Shown here: positions 1 through 9,422 of the stretch, one piece after another | Layout of the letters: each line of letters begins with the position of its first letter | Position numbering within the stretch: position 1 is the first letter of the stretch | NCBI RefSeq assembly: GCF_003570905.1 | Contig: NZ_QXJM01000032.1 | Span: 1 to 64,000 of the forward strand | Length of the DNA stretch: 64,000 bases | From: Cohnella faecalis | Lineage (GTDB): Bacteria > Bacillota > Bacilli > Paenibacillales > Paenibacillaceae | Direction: 5' to 3' | Program-made: the position numbers and the translations under genes | The notes under the pieces: model-generated | Databases searched by the model: none | What the model saw: the letters and a program-made list of their open reading frames with translations, nothing else | Told to the model about the DNA's origin: nothing

Positions 1-713
1 CGGTACCTCATACCACTGTTGAGCACTCGTTCACACTTTCCGCCGAATGTACGGTACCTCATACCACTGTTGAGCGCTCGATCGCACTTTCCGCCGAATG
101 TACGGTACCTCATACCACTGATGCGGGCTCGTTCACACTTTCCGCCGAATGTACGGTACCTCATACCACTGTTGAGCGCTCGTTCACACTTTCCGCCGAA
201 TGTACGGTACCTCATACCACTGATACGCGCTCGACCTCACTTTCCGCCGAATGTACGGTACCTCATACCACTGATGCGCGCTCGACAGCACTTTCCACCG
301 AATGTACGGTACCTCATACCGATGTTGAGCGCTCGACCGCACTTACCGCCGAATGTACGGTACCTCATACCACTGATGCGCTCTCGACCGCACTTTCCGC
401 CGAATGTACGGTACCTCATACCACTGTTGAGCGCTCGATCGCACTTTCCGCCGAATGTACGGTACCTCGTACCACTGTTGAGCGCTCGTTCACACTTTCC
501 GCCGAATGTACGGTACCTCATACCACTGATGCGCGCTCGACCGCACTTTCCGCCGAATGTACGGTACCTCATACCACTGATGCGCGCTCGACCGCACCCG
601 CTTTCCGCCGAATGTAAGGTACCTCATACCACTGTTGAGCGCTCGTTCGCACTTTCCGCCGAATGTACGGTACCTCATACCACTGATACGCGCTCGACCG
701 CTCGACCACATTG
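1..713. repeat. 51-bp tandem repeat array 1 (14 copies)
   Basis: Fourteen direct copies of a 51-bp unit. The core reads GAATGTACGGTACC then TCATACCACTG and holds the palindrome GGTACC. The rest of each unit is one of two variants, one with the palindrome GAGCGCTC and one with an ATGCGCGCTCGACC-type sequence. GGTACC recurs every 51 bases from position 2; one unit is 55 bp. The array may extend left of the window. Because 51 is a multiple of 3, several frames stay open through it, but there is no ribosome-binding site or codon logic, so I do not call a protein. The same unit recurs at about 11.8, 32.9 and 42.6 kb. Confidence 0.95.
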
Positions 714-716
714 AAG

Positions 717-765
717 TAGGAGCTGTCCCTATTGTCTTGCAGACCTTTTGGAATAGCTCCTTTCT
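717..765 (-). terminator. terminator-like hairpin downstream of thiC
   Basis: On the minus strand GGAGCT (755-760) pairs with AGCTCC (719-724), with further pairing inside. The T-run after it is weak. The hairpin lies between the repaired thiC stop and array 1, and shares the stretch GCAGACCTTTTGG with the stronger hairpin at 33546-33594, which sits at the edge of array 3. Confidence 0.5.
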
Positions 766-846
766 TCTGGTGTCCTCCATATGCCGGGCCAGCGGCGCGG
801 CTAGCGCTTCCGACCCGACGACGATCAATGCGCAGCATGCGTCCGG

Positions 847-2654
<1,808 letters not shown>

Positions 2655-2840
2655 CTAGATGGCCTCTGTACGGATATGGACTTACATGCGCGGAGCTGCC
2701 GAAAAGCGGCTGCCTTATTTCGCGAAGCTCCTTTCACCTTGCGGACGCTTGACGCCGTACTCGCATTTCGAATACGGGGAAGCTCCCGGCGCTCCTACGA
2801 AACGATTCCCCGCCGACTCCGCCAATAAAACGGAAACAAC

Positions 2841-2868
2841 GAAAAGCCGCCCCATAGGGAGCGGCCTG
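2841..2868 (-). terminator. expression-platform terminator of the TPP riboswitch
   Basis: On the minus strand GCCGCTCC-CTAT-GGGGCGGC forms an 8-bp stem followed by TTTTCGTTGTTT. It lies between the TPP aptamer and thiC, so ligand-bound aptamer should favour termination here. Confidence 0.8.
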
Positions 2869-2954
2869 AGGTGTCGGGATACGGAACGGACGAACGGAAT
2901 GCATGCCCGTTGCCGGGCGAGCACACCGTTCCTCCTGCCTATCGCTGACTCGCA

Positions 2955-3056
2955 CAAGTCCACTTTCCTACGCTGGCATGACCCAGATCAGGTTCAGAGG
3001 GACCAAGGCGGTCTGCCTTATCTCAGCCCTTGCGGGCGCCCCTAGTGGAATTCCTA
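2955..3056 (-). promoter_or_regulatory. TPP riboswitch (THI element)
   Basis: Read on the minus strand, the region carries the THI-box hallmarks in order: GGGGCGCCC, GCTGAGATAAGGC, ACCCTT-like pairing, CCTGATCTGGGTCATGCCAGCG and a closing GGAAAGTGG. This is the usual thiamine pyrophosphate aptamer. It precedes thiC with an intrinsic terminator in between, which indicates control by transcription termination. Confidence 0.95.
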
Positions 3057-3306
3057 GTCAGACTTTACCTGTGATCGATACGTGCTGTCAAGACGTTTTT
3101 CGGATAACAAATCGGTCATATGGGACAACGCCGCACAACTTCCGCTCATCCGATTGCTTCGAAAGGGGAGTCCTTAAGAAAAAATTAATATAATCTTTAG
3201 CTGGAATTAATGCCCTAGAAATGCAGATTAGCGACAATGTTATGGTACAATCATACATATTTAGCCATAATATTTCCAATGTTTGAGAGAAAAGGGAGTG
3301 GATGAA

Positions 3307-4785
3307 TTGAAGGTTTTCCACAGAAAGCGCCTTACGGCTCTGTTCGCTTTATCGGCGACCCTCATGATGACGGGCTGCAACATAGGCGGGACGGAGAACA
3401 AATCCGAAACTGAGAAAGCGACTATCAAAGTAATGTATTATGACGAAAGGTCGTTCTTCGACCAATTCGGCATGCTCTATTCCGCTCTTCATCCGGAAGT
3501 CGAATTTCAAATCGTCACCCAGCAGTATAACAATAGCGAGCCCGGAAAAGACTTGGAAGCGGAAATGACGAAATTCATCGATGAGAATAAGCCCGACATC
3601 CTATTTCTGTCGTCGGAGCAATTGACCAAATACGGGAACGACGGCAAGCTTCTCGAACTCGACTCCATGGTTGAGGACAAGAAATTCAACAAAGAAACCT
3701 TCATTCCCGGCTTGATCGATTATTTCAAGGAATTGGGCGGAGGCAAGCTTTACGGACTCACCCCCAACTACTACAGCCAGGTTCTCTACTATAACAAGGA
3801 TTTGTTCCAAAAGTACTCCGTAGATCTTCCGACGGACAAGATGAGCTGGGAGCAAATGCTCCAACTTGCCCAACGGTTTCCTACGACCGGCTCCAAGGAG
3901 GAGCGGGTTTACGGCTTGAGTCTCGGCTACAATAGCGATCCATATCAATTCGGCAGCATGATCGGAGCCTCCAGCAACCTTAACTTCGTCAACCCGACTA
4001 CGGCGCAAGTTACGATCAACACCGACGCCTGGAAGAAGACGTTCGACCTAGCCTTTAAAGCGTTAAAATCGGGAGCGCTTCATACCCAGGATCCATCCGC
4101 TCCATCGGCCACTTCATCTTATGAGGATTATCTGCTTCAGGATCCTTTCGTTGCCGGTAAAGTAGCGATGAAGTTGGAAGGCAATTATTTGATCGATCAG
4201 ATCAAGCAAGCCCAGCAGCAAGTCAAAGACAAAGCGATCAAAAATTGGGACATGGTAACCGTGCCGGTCAATCCTCAAGCTCCCGATAGCAGCCCTAACG
4301 TCGGACTCAGCCAATTTTTTGCCGTCAGCTCCCAGAGCGCCAATGCAGATGCGGCCAAAGAGTTCCTTCAATACGTGATGAGCGACGAGTATGCGAGAGT
4401 GACCTCGAAGCTGAACCGCGGCAATCTGCCGGTAAGAACGACCTATTACAAAGACGACGAAGGACATAACATGAAGGCTTTCTATACTTTGAAGCCGACG
4501 GAATCGACCATCTACAAAAATTACGACAAGCTTCCGTCCGATTTTCTCATGCAGTTCATGACCATTGCCCAGCAGGAGCTAAAGTCGGCGTTCGACGGCC
4601 AGATTACACTGGATGATGCGCTGAACAACGCGCAAACGAAGGGGCAAGCCGCGCTGCTGCAAGGACAAGCCCAGCAGAAGGACAAGGAAGCTGCCGCTCC
4701 GGCATCCGGCCAAGCGAGCGCTCAGTCATCCGTCCAAGCCGGCGTTCAAGCGGAAGCATCCTCCAGCTCGGCGGAAGCCAAATAA
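3307..4785 (+). CDS. extracellular solute-binding lipoprotein (ABC importer family 1)
   Basis: About 492 residues. A short signal peptide ends in a lipobox LMMTGC, so the mature protein should be lipid-anchored outside the membrane. The body looks like a family 1 (sugar-type) binding protein: KPDILFLSSEQL near the N-terminus, a central LYGLTPNYYSQVLYYNKDLF segment, then PNVGLSQFFAVSS and AAKEFLQYVMSDE. The C-terminal 50 residues are a Gln/Ala/Ser-rich tail. I chose TTG at 3307 because GGGAG lies at the right distance; an ATG at 3283 is in frame but lies upstream of that ribosome-binding site. No permease or ATPase genes adjoin it, so the substrate is unknown and it may be an orphan or signalling receptor. 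It is divergent from thiC; I see no clear promoter in the 250 bases between. Confidence 0.85.
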   Translation: MKVFHRKRLTALFALSATLMMTGCNIGGTENKSETEKATIKVMYYDERSFFDQFGMLYSALHPEVEFQIVTQQYNNSEPGKDLEAEMTKFIDENKPDILFLSSEQLTKYGNDGKLLELDSMVEDKKFNKETFIPGLIDYFKELGGGKLYGLTPNYYSQVLYYNKDLFQKYSVDLPTDKMSWEQMLQLAQRFPTTGSKEERVYGLSLGYNSDPYQFGSMIGASSNLNFVNPTTAQVTINTDAWKKTFDLAFKALKSGALHTQDPSAPSATSSYEDYLLQDPFVAGKVAMKLEGNYLIDQIKQAQQQVKDKAIKNWDMVTVPVNPQAPDSSPNVGLSQFFAVSSQSANADAAKEFLQYVMSDEYARVTSKLNRGNLPVRTTYYKDDEGHNMKAFYTLKPTESTIYKNYDKLPSDFLMQFMTIAQQELKSAFDGQITLDDALNNAQTKGQAALLQGQAQQKDKEAAAPASGQASAQSSVQAGVQAEASSSSAEAK

Positions 4786-4810
4786 AGCGACAGTCTGCTG
4801 ACAAAATGAA

Positions 4811-4858
4811 CAATAGGCAATCCCTAAGCCGTTCGGCCTTGGGATTGCCTATTGTTTT
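4811..4858 (+). terminator. intrinsic terminator after the binding lipoprotein
   Basis: A 14-bp stem, CAATAGGCAATCCC with GGGATTGCCTATTG, is followed by TTTT, directly downstream of the stop at 4785. Confidence 0.9.
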
Positions 4859-4934
4859 GGCGGCACTTTTCTGTTCGATGCATCGCGGACCGTTGCTGCC
4901 CCCATTTGCCTCCTCCGATCCGGTTTTGTGAGAA

Positions 4935-4979
4935 TAAAAAAACCGTCAAAGAGCGGATCAATCGCTCCTTGACGGTTTT
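4935..4979 (-). terminator. intrinsic terminator of the copper-type operon
   Basis: On the minus strand AACCGTCAA pairs with TTTGACGGTT, with an inner GAGCG/CGCTC stem, followed by a run of T. It lies just past the ycnI stop. Confidence 0.9.
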
Positions 4980-4988
4980 CAATATTCG

Positions 4989-5624
4989 TTACGCCCGCTT
5001 GCCGCCGCGGCGAAACAGCGCTACTAAAAGCGCCAGAACGCCAGCCGCAAGTCCGGCAATCGCTAGAGACAGCGTGAGAGTGTCCCGATCCGAGCCGTTA
5101 TCTCCGTCGTCATGAGCTGCGCCGCTCGCGCTTCCTGCGGCTCCGTGGCCGTCGGAGCCCTCGACCTTCGCCGTCACGGTCGTTACGGATGCCGGCTTCT
5201 CGGCGTCCGCAGCGCCCGTCCATTCGACGACGCTGTTATCGGCGTACGTCTGGTACGATTTCCAGACAAGCTCTTTCGCCTCGTCAGCCACTTTCCCCTG
5301 GAAGAGGAACTGCCCGAATTCCGTCGCGGACAAGCCTTTGCCCGTCGATTTCCAAGTGACGGATACGATCTTGCCGTCTGCGTCCTTCTCTAAATCATAG
5401 GTCCAATCCGACTTCGGCTCGAATCTCGATACCGTTACTTCGGCTGGAACTTCAATTTTCACCTGGGTTGTGGCGACATCTTTTTCCGTCGGCACCCGAA
5501 GCGTGAACACTTGATAGGAGCCAGCGGCTACCTCTTGGGGCTGTACGGTGACATGCGCGCTTGCCAGCCCCGCTCCAGCGATTGTGAACAATAATACCAA
5601 TAAGACGACCAGACTTTTTTTCAA
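4989..5624 (-). CDS. ycnI: YcnI-like DUF1775 copper-associated membrane protein
   Basis: 211 residues: a signal peptide ending ASA, an exported domain starting HVTVQPQEV, and a C-terminal membrane helix followed by a basic RRGGKRA tail. DUF1775/YcnI proteins bind Cu(II) through the N-terminal histidine exposed after signal cleavage and a nearby acidic residue; the mature N-terminal His is present. Members are typically encoded beside CopC/CopD importers, as here, where copCD lies upstream on the same strand. A two-component pair lies between them. The likely role is handing copper to, or buffering it for, the CopCD uptake protein at the outer face of the membrane. It is the last gene before a strong terminator. 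Confidence 0.85.
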   Translation of the reverse strand: MKKSLVVLLVLLFTIAGAGLASAHVTVQPQEVAAGSYQVFTLRVPTEKDVATTQVKIEVPAEVTVSRFEPKSDWTYDLEKDADGKIVSVTWKSTGKGLSATEFGQFLFQGKVADEAKELVWKSYQTYADNSVVEWTGAADAEKPASVTTVTAKVEGSDGHGAAGSASGAAHDDGDNGSDRDTLTLSLAIAGLAAGVLALLVALFRRGGKRA

Positions 5625-5739
5625 CTCCGACTCCTGCCTCTCGCTCTATTTATTTTTCATAATTCGAGTATAGCTTGAGCCGGAATCTCGCGCATGACTC
5701 GAAAGAGTCAGTCCGGACAAAAAATATCGGCCGGGGCGA

Positions 5740-6423
5740 TTACTCGCCCTCGACCAACCCTTGCTCGTACGCATATCGAGTCAATTGAACCCTGTTGTCG
5801 AGATGCAGCTTTTGCAAAATGTTCTTGAGATGGTTTTTCACCGTATGCTCGGACAATCCGAGAACGGCTGCTATTTCGCGATTTTTTTGCCCTCTTGCGA
5901 CCTCCTGCAAAATGCCGCGTTCCCTCGGAGTCAGCCCTTCCTGCATAACCGTGCCGTCTTCTCCCCGAGCTCTCTCCGAAGCCGACGCCGGCTTTCGTCC
6001 CGAAAATTCCCTCAGAATGGACAGCGCCAAATCGGCGTTGAGCGGAGCCTCGTCGAACGCCACGCCTCGCAAATAGTCTCTCCACGCGGACGGGTTCAAG
6101 TTTTTAAGCAGATAGCCTTGCGCCCCTTTTTTGAGAGCTTCGAACAGATGGGCCGCATCGTCGGATACGGTTACCATGACGATTTTGATAGGAGGATGCC
6201 TCCCCTTAATCGTCTTGACCGCTTCAAAGCCGCCCATTCCCGGCATGTTGATGTCCATCAGGACGAGGTCCGGCAGCAGCCGGTCGACCAGCTCTATCGC
6301 TTCTTCCCCGCTTGCCGCCTCGCCGACGACCTCCATATCCGGCTCGGCCCCGACGATTTCCGACATCGCCTGCCGCGCATGCCGATGGTCGTCCGCCAGC
6401 AGCACTCGTATCGGACCGTTCAT
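5740..6423 (-). CDS. NarL/FixJ-family response regulator
   Basis: 227 residues. The receiver domain (about 1-120) has the acidic pair LLADDH, phospho-acceptor aspartate in VLMDINMPG, and the conserved Lys in LKKGAQGYLLK. The C-terminal LuxR-type helix-turn-helix reads LTPRERGILQEVARG then NREIAAVLGLSEHTVKNHLK. I chose the ATG at 6423 because longer readings run inside the preceding kinase gene. It overlaps the kinase stop by four bases (ATGA), implying translational coupling and a cognate pair. By position between copCD and ycnI it probably controls copper genes or responds to copper or redox state; this is inference. Confidence 0.92.
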   Translation of the reverse strand: MNGPIRVLLADDHRHARQAMSEIVGAEPDMEVVGEAASGEEAIELVDRLLPDLVLMDINMPGMGGFEAVKTIKGRHPPIKIVMVTVSDDAAHLFEALKKGAQGYLLKNLNPSAWRDYLRGVAFDEAPLNADLALSILREFSGRKPASASERARGEDGTVMQEGLTPRERGILQEVARGQKNREIAAVLGLSEHTVKNHLKNILQKLHLDNRVQLTRYAYEQGLVEGE

Positions 6424-7261
6424 CCCTGCTTCTCTCCCCGCTTCACGATTTCCACGACCGTTCGGCCGCCCCTCCGCTCGGCCGTGAACGACCATCCCAT
6501 CCCGCGCGCCCGGTCCCTTACCATGCGCAGGCCGAACCGTCCGGGAGCTTGCAGCGGATCTCCGGCAAAGCCGACCCCGTCGTCCTCTACCGCGCACCGG
6601 AAGCCGCCCGAATCGTCGGTTTCGCCGACGACGAGCACATGCGCCGCCTTCGAATGCTTCCGAACGTTAATAAGCGCCTCCCTCAAGCAAGCGTGCAGCT
6701 CGACCTTCTCCTTCTCGGACATGCTCCGGTCCGGAATCGACCACCGGAATTCGGCCTCCGCCTCGGTTACCTGCGCGGTTTCCCCAAGCAGCTCCCTGAG
6801 CGGGACTACCCACGCCGAGACGGCAGTCGTAGGCGGCAACCGCAAATTCGCAATCGCTTGCCTGACGTCCTCGTGAACGACTCGTACCGTTTCCCGCAGC
6901 TGCGAGGAAAGCTCCATGACCGGGCCTTCGGAGCGATCCGGTCCAGCTGATCAAGCTTTACCGCGAGCAGGAACAGCGATTGCGCAATGCCGTCGTGAAG
7001 CTCGCGCGCAAGCCTCTCTCGCTCTTCGAGAGCAGCGCTTAGCGTTCGTTCCGCCTGAAGCGCAACTTGCGAATGCTCCAAATGGGAGAACAGCCCCCGC
7101 ACAACGGTCAACGTAACAGCCAGCACGATAAACGGTGCGAGAAGATTTCCGAGATCCATCGTCATATAAGGCAATAAGAACGCATGGCGCACGTATTCCC
7201 ACAGTCCGATCGTCAGCGTCGGAATGAGCAGGATGAGCCACTTGATTTTGCGATTGAACAT
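6420..7261 (-). CDS. NarL-type sensor histidine kinase, frameshifted
   Basis: Sensor kinase paired with the regulator immediately downstream. The start at 7261 follows an AAAGGAGGAG ribosome-binding site, 23 bases after copCD. N-terminus: two membrane helices. Then a HisKA_3 dimerisation helix with the phospho-acceptor in RLARELHDGIAQSL, and an ATPase domain with N-box LREALINVRKHSKA, VEDDGVGF and GRFGLRMVRDRA. The reading frame breaks after LDQLDRIAPKA; the rest of the domain continues in another frame from ELSSQLRETV. One base is missing in the G-run at 6922-6924; the span is 842 bases, one short of a multiple of three. Adding a base gives about 280 residues. Treat as probably intact in the cell. 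Confidence 0.88.
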
Positions 7262-7284
7262 CCCGCTCCTCCTTTCCCGAGCCG

Positions 7285-8943
7285 CTAATAAACCCGGAAC
7301 GTCGTTTCTCTCACCAGCTCGGTGCCTTTCGAATCCGTTACGCGAATTTGCGCTTTCCATTCTCCTGCGAACGGCATATACGGACCTTCGGCTTCGAATG
7401 CAAACTTCGCATATTCCGGAAAGCTGTCCATTTCGTCGTCTTCGAACGCTTTAATCGGAACATCGATAAACCCGACATCCTCGCGCCCCGCAGGCAATAG
7501 CCTCAGTTGGACCTGCTTCGGATTTCCGAGCGTCTCGGGCAGCCACACCTTCAAAATATAGGAGTTGTCCCCCGGCGCGTTGGGAGTGACCCGCAGCGTC
7601 ACGTGCAAATCGGCGCCCATCTCATGATAGTGAAGCGGTTCGTTGGCCGGAAGCGGCGTTTGATACGTCAAAATTCCAATCGTCAATACGATCGCAGCCA
7701 GCAAGCCGACGTCCGCTTTCAGCAGCCCGTTCGGCGGCAAATCCCCGCGTGCGAGCCGTCTTCGGATGAGAAAAGCGGCAATGGCGACCAGCAGCGAAAT
7801 CGCTGCCTTGGCAATAAGCCATTTTCCCCAAGCGGTGTAGAACAGATAAGCAAGCGACGGCAAAAAGTCGAGCGTAGACAAAATGCCGGTTACCCACAGC
7901 ACGAGGAATGACAGCAGCGCCCAGCGGGAAAAGACGAGCGCAAACCTTCCGGCTTCCGGCCTTTCCTTGCGCCATACGACATACAGAAGGATAAGCCCCC
8001 CTGACCAAAGAGAAGCGGCAACCAAATGCACGTAGTCAAGACCAACCGTATAGATGACGGGCTTGAAAACAGAAGCGTGCCCCGACCAAGCCTCTACGAA
8101 CAGCATGACGGCTGTCCAGAACAGCCTTGCCGCCAGCCCGATTCCGCCGACGAGCGGCGCCGCAAAGCCAAGCAGGAGCGTAGCCGCGTAAAGCCGTCCC
8201 GTCGTCGTATCCGTCAAAATATCCAGCCAGGCCGACACCGGCTCTCCCCTCATCAAATCCATCATGCTGATGAACACATAGGCGAGCGCCGCAAGCAGCA
8301 TGAACTTGCCCGCTATATCAATCGCCTTGTCTCTGGCTTGCTTTAACGTTTCGCTTGGGCTGCGCTGGACGCTCCATAGGAGCAGTCCAGCGAACACTAG
8401 CAGCGCCGCATAATAAACGATTCTCGCGGCATAGAGCAGGAATAGCCGGTCGGTCAGCGCCGTACCGCCGTGATCGTGGCTCGAATGTCCTACCTGCTTG
8501 TGGGGATCGAGCTGGCTCGCGTCCGGAAGCGGAGCCGGATTTCCTACGGTGAACACGTAAGCCCCCGAAATGGGATGACCGTCCTCCGAGATAACCGAAT
8601 AAGAGACGGTGTAGTGTCCTTCCCCGAGCTTGGGCAACGGAATTTGCAGCCCTTTGCCCTGCTCGATACGCTCGGGATCCCTGCCGCCTGCGACCTGCTT
8701 GGACAATTCGTCAAGCACGAACAGCTTCGCTCCGCCCGTATCCAATCTTTCGTTGAACACGATCCGGACGGCTTCGGGGCTCGCGTCCATGCGAGCGTCC
8801 GCGGAAGGCTCCGTCTTGGTAAGCGATGCATGCGCGCCGGCCGTCGATGCTCCGGCGAACAAAATCGCCCCTATCGCAATTAATCCTAAAATTAGCCAAG
8901 CAAATCTGTGCGTTCTCCATTGTCCATTCCATGGCTGGATCAT
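7285..8943 (-). CDS. CopC-CopD fusion copper import/resistance protein (YcnJ-like)
   Basis: 552 residues from the ATG at 8943. A signal peptide ends at AGAHAS, leaving the CopC-type N-terminal copper-ligand histidine. Residues about 38-135 form a CopC beta-domain (HASLTKTEPSADA, VRIVFNERLDTGGAKLFVLD). About eight membrane helices of a CopD domain follow, with a His-rich linker HKQVGHSSHDHGG between them. The last 100 residues are an exported YtkA-like beta-domain. B. subtilis YcnJ has the same CopC-CopD architecture and imports copper. Kinase, regulator and ycnI follow on the same strand with tight spacing, so this is probably the first gene of a four-gene operon. Confidence 0.9.
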   Translation of the reverse strand: MIQPWNGQWRTHRFAWLILGLIAIGAILFAGASTAGAHASLTKTEPSADARMDASPEAVRIVFNERLDTGGAKLFVLDELSKQVAGGRDPERIEQGKGLQIPLPKLGEGHYTVSYSVISEDGHPISGAYVFTVGNPAPLPDASQLDPHKQVGHSSHDHGGTALTDRLFLLYAARIVYYAALLVFAGLLLWSVQRSPSETLKQARDKAIDIAGKFMLLAALAYVFISMMDLMRGEPVSAWLDILTDTTTGRLYAATLLLGFAAPLVGGIGLAARLFWTAVMLFVEAWSGHASVFKPVIYTVGLDYVHLVAASLWSGGLILLYVVWRKERPEAGRFALVFSRWALLSFLVLWVTGILSTLDFLPSLAYLFYTAWGKWLIAKAAISLLVAIAAFLIRRRLARGDLPPNGLLKADVGLLAAIVLTIGILTYQTPLPANEPLHYHEMGADLHVTLRVTPNAPGDNSYILKVWLPETLGNPKQVQLRLLPAGREDVGFIDVPIKAFEDDEMDSFPEYAKFAFEAEGPYMPFAGEWKAQIRVTDSKGTELVRETTFRVY

Positions 8944-9055
8944 TAATAAGTACCTTCTTCCGCGTCCAAGAGTCCTATTCGAAAGGAGCCAAACAACTCC
9001 ATCGTAACTGAAAGAAATAGTCTCTTCAACCGAACCTTCCGTGACGAAAGCGGTA

Positions 9056-9084
9056 TTGCATATGTATACATTGTTATGTATACT
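9056..9084 (+). promoter_or_regulatory. promoter for metE leader with overlapping perfect palindrome
   Basis: TTGCAT (9056-9061), a 17-bp spacer, then TATACT (9079-9084) fits a vegetative promoter. Overlapping it is a perfect inverted repeat, GTATACAT-TGTT-ATGTATAC (9064-9083), which covers most of the spacer and -10 element. It is a likely operator for this promoter or for the divergent copCD operon, whose start codon is 120 bases away. The factor that binds it is unknown. Confidence 0.6.
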
Positions 9085-9104
9085 TATTAAGCCAACCGCA
9101 TAAC

Positions 9105-9240
9105 TAATGAATGAAGGCACCGCAGCCGAAGAAATTCGGCGGTGAGCGGTTTAATAGGAAAGCCGGTGAGAATCCGGCGCGGTCCCGCCACTGTAAGAGG
9201 AGTCGTCTCCTCCAGCCAGAGAAGCCTGCCTTTATTCATT
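9105..9240 (+). promoter_or_regulatory. cobalamin (adenosylcobalamin) riboswitch
   Basis: The leader has the B12 aptamer signature: GCCGGTGAGAATCCGGCGC, then CGGTCCCGCCACTGTAAG and CCAGCCAGAGAAGCCTGCC. The ends pair (AATGAATGAAGGCA with TGCCTTTATTCATT). It precedes metE, a classic target: when B12 is present, the B12-independent enzyme is switched off. Confidence 0.93.
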
Positions 9241-9303
9241 TTAGCCACGGAACCTACGGTAGATAGGGATTTTCCGGCATTTACACGCTTATTTGAGTTT
9301 TTC

Positions 9304-9360
9304 AAAAAGCATGTTTGCCCTCCCCGAACCGACGACAGGAGCGCAAGGATGCTTTTTTTT
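9304..9360 (+). terminator. expression-platform terminator of the cobalamin riboswitch
   Basis: AAAAAGCAT pairs with ATGCTTTTT, with inner TTGC/GCAA and CTCC/GGAG stems, followed by eight T. It lies between the aptamer and metE. Confidence 0.85.
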
Positions 9361-9422
9361 GTTGCCCTCGTCACGGCTCAGGCAGGCGGTTGATTTTATG
9401 GAGGGAAAGGTGTGTTGCAGCA

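Noticed and set aside
1..713. CRISPR array
   Set aside because: A roughly 25-base core with a roughly 26-base variable part every 51 bases looks CRISPR-like, but the variable parts fall into a few near-identical classes, and there are no cas genes or leader.
19..714. Repetitive protein encoded by array 1 (and similar frames in arrays 2 and 3)
   Set aside because: The period is 17 codons, so frames stay open on both strands by arithmetic. There is no ribosome-binding site, and different arrays are open in different frames.
5695..5710. Terminator between the response regulator and ycnI
   Set aside because: TGACTC-GAAA-GAGTCA is a neat hairpin but lacks a U-run, so ycnI is probably still in the operon.
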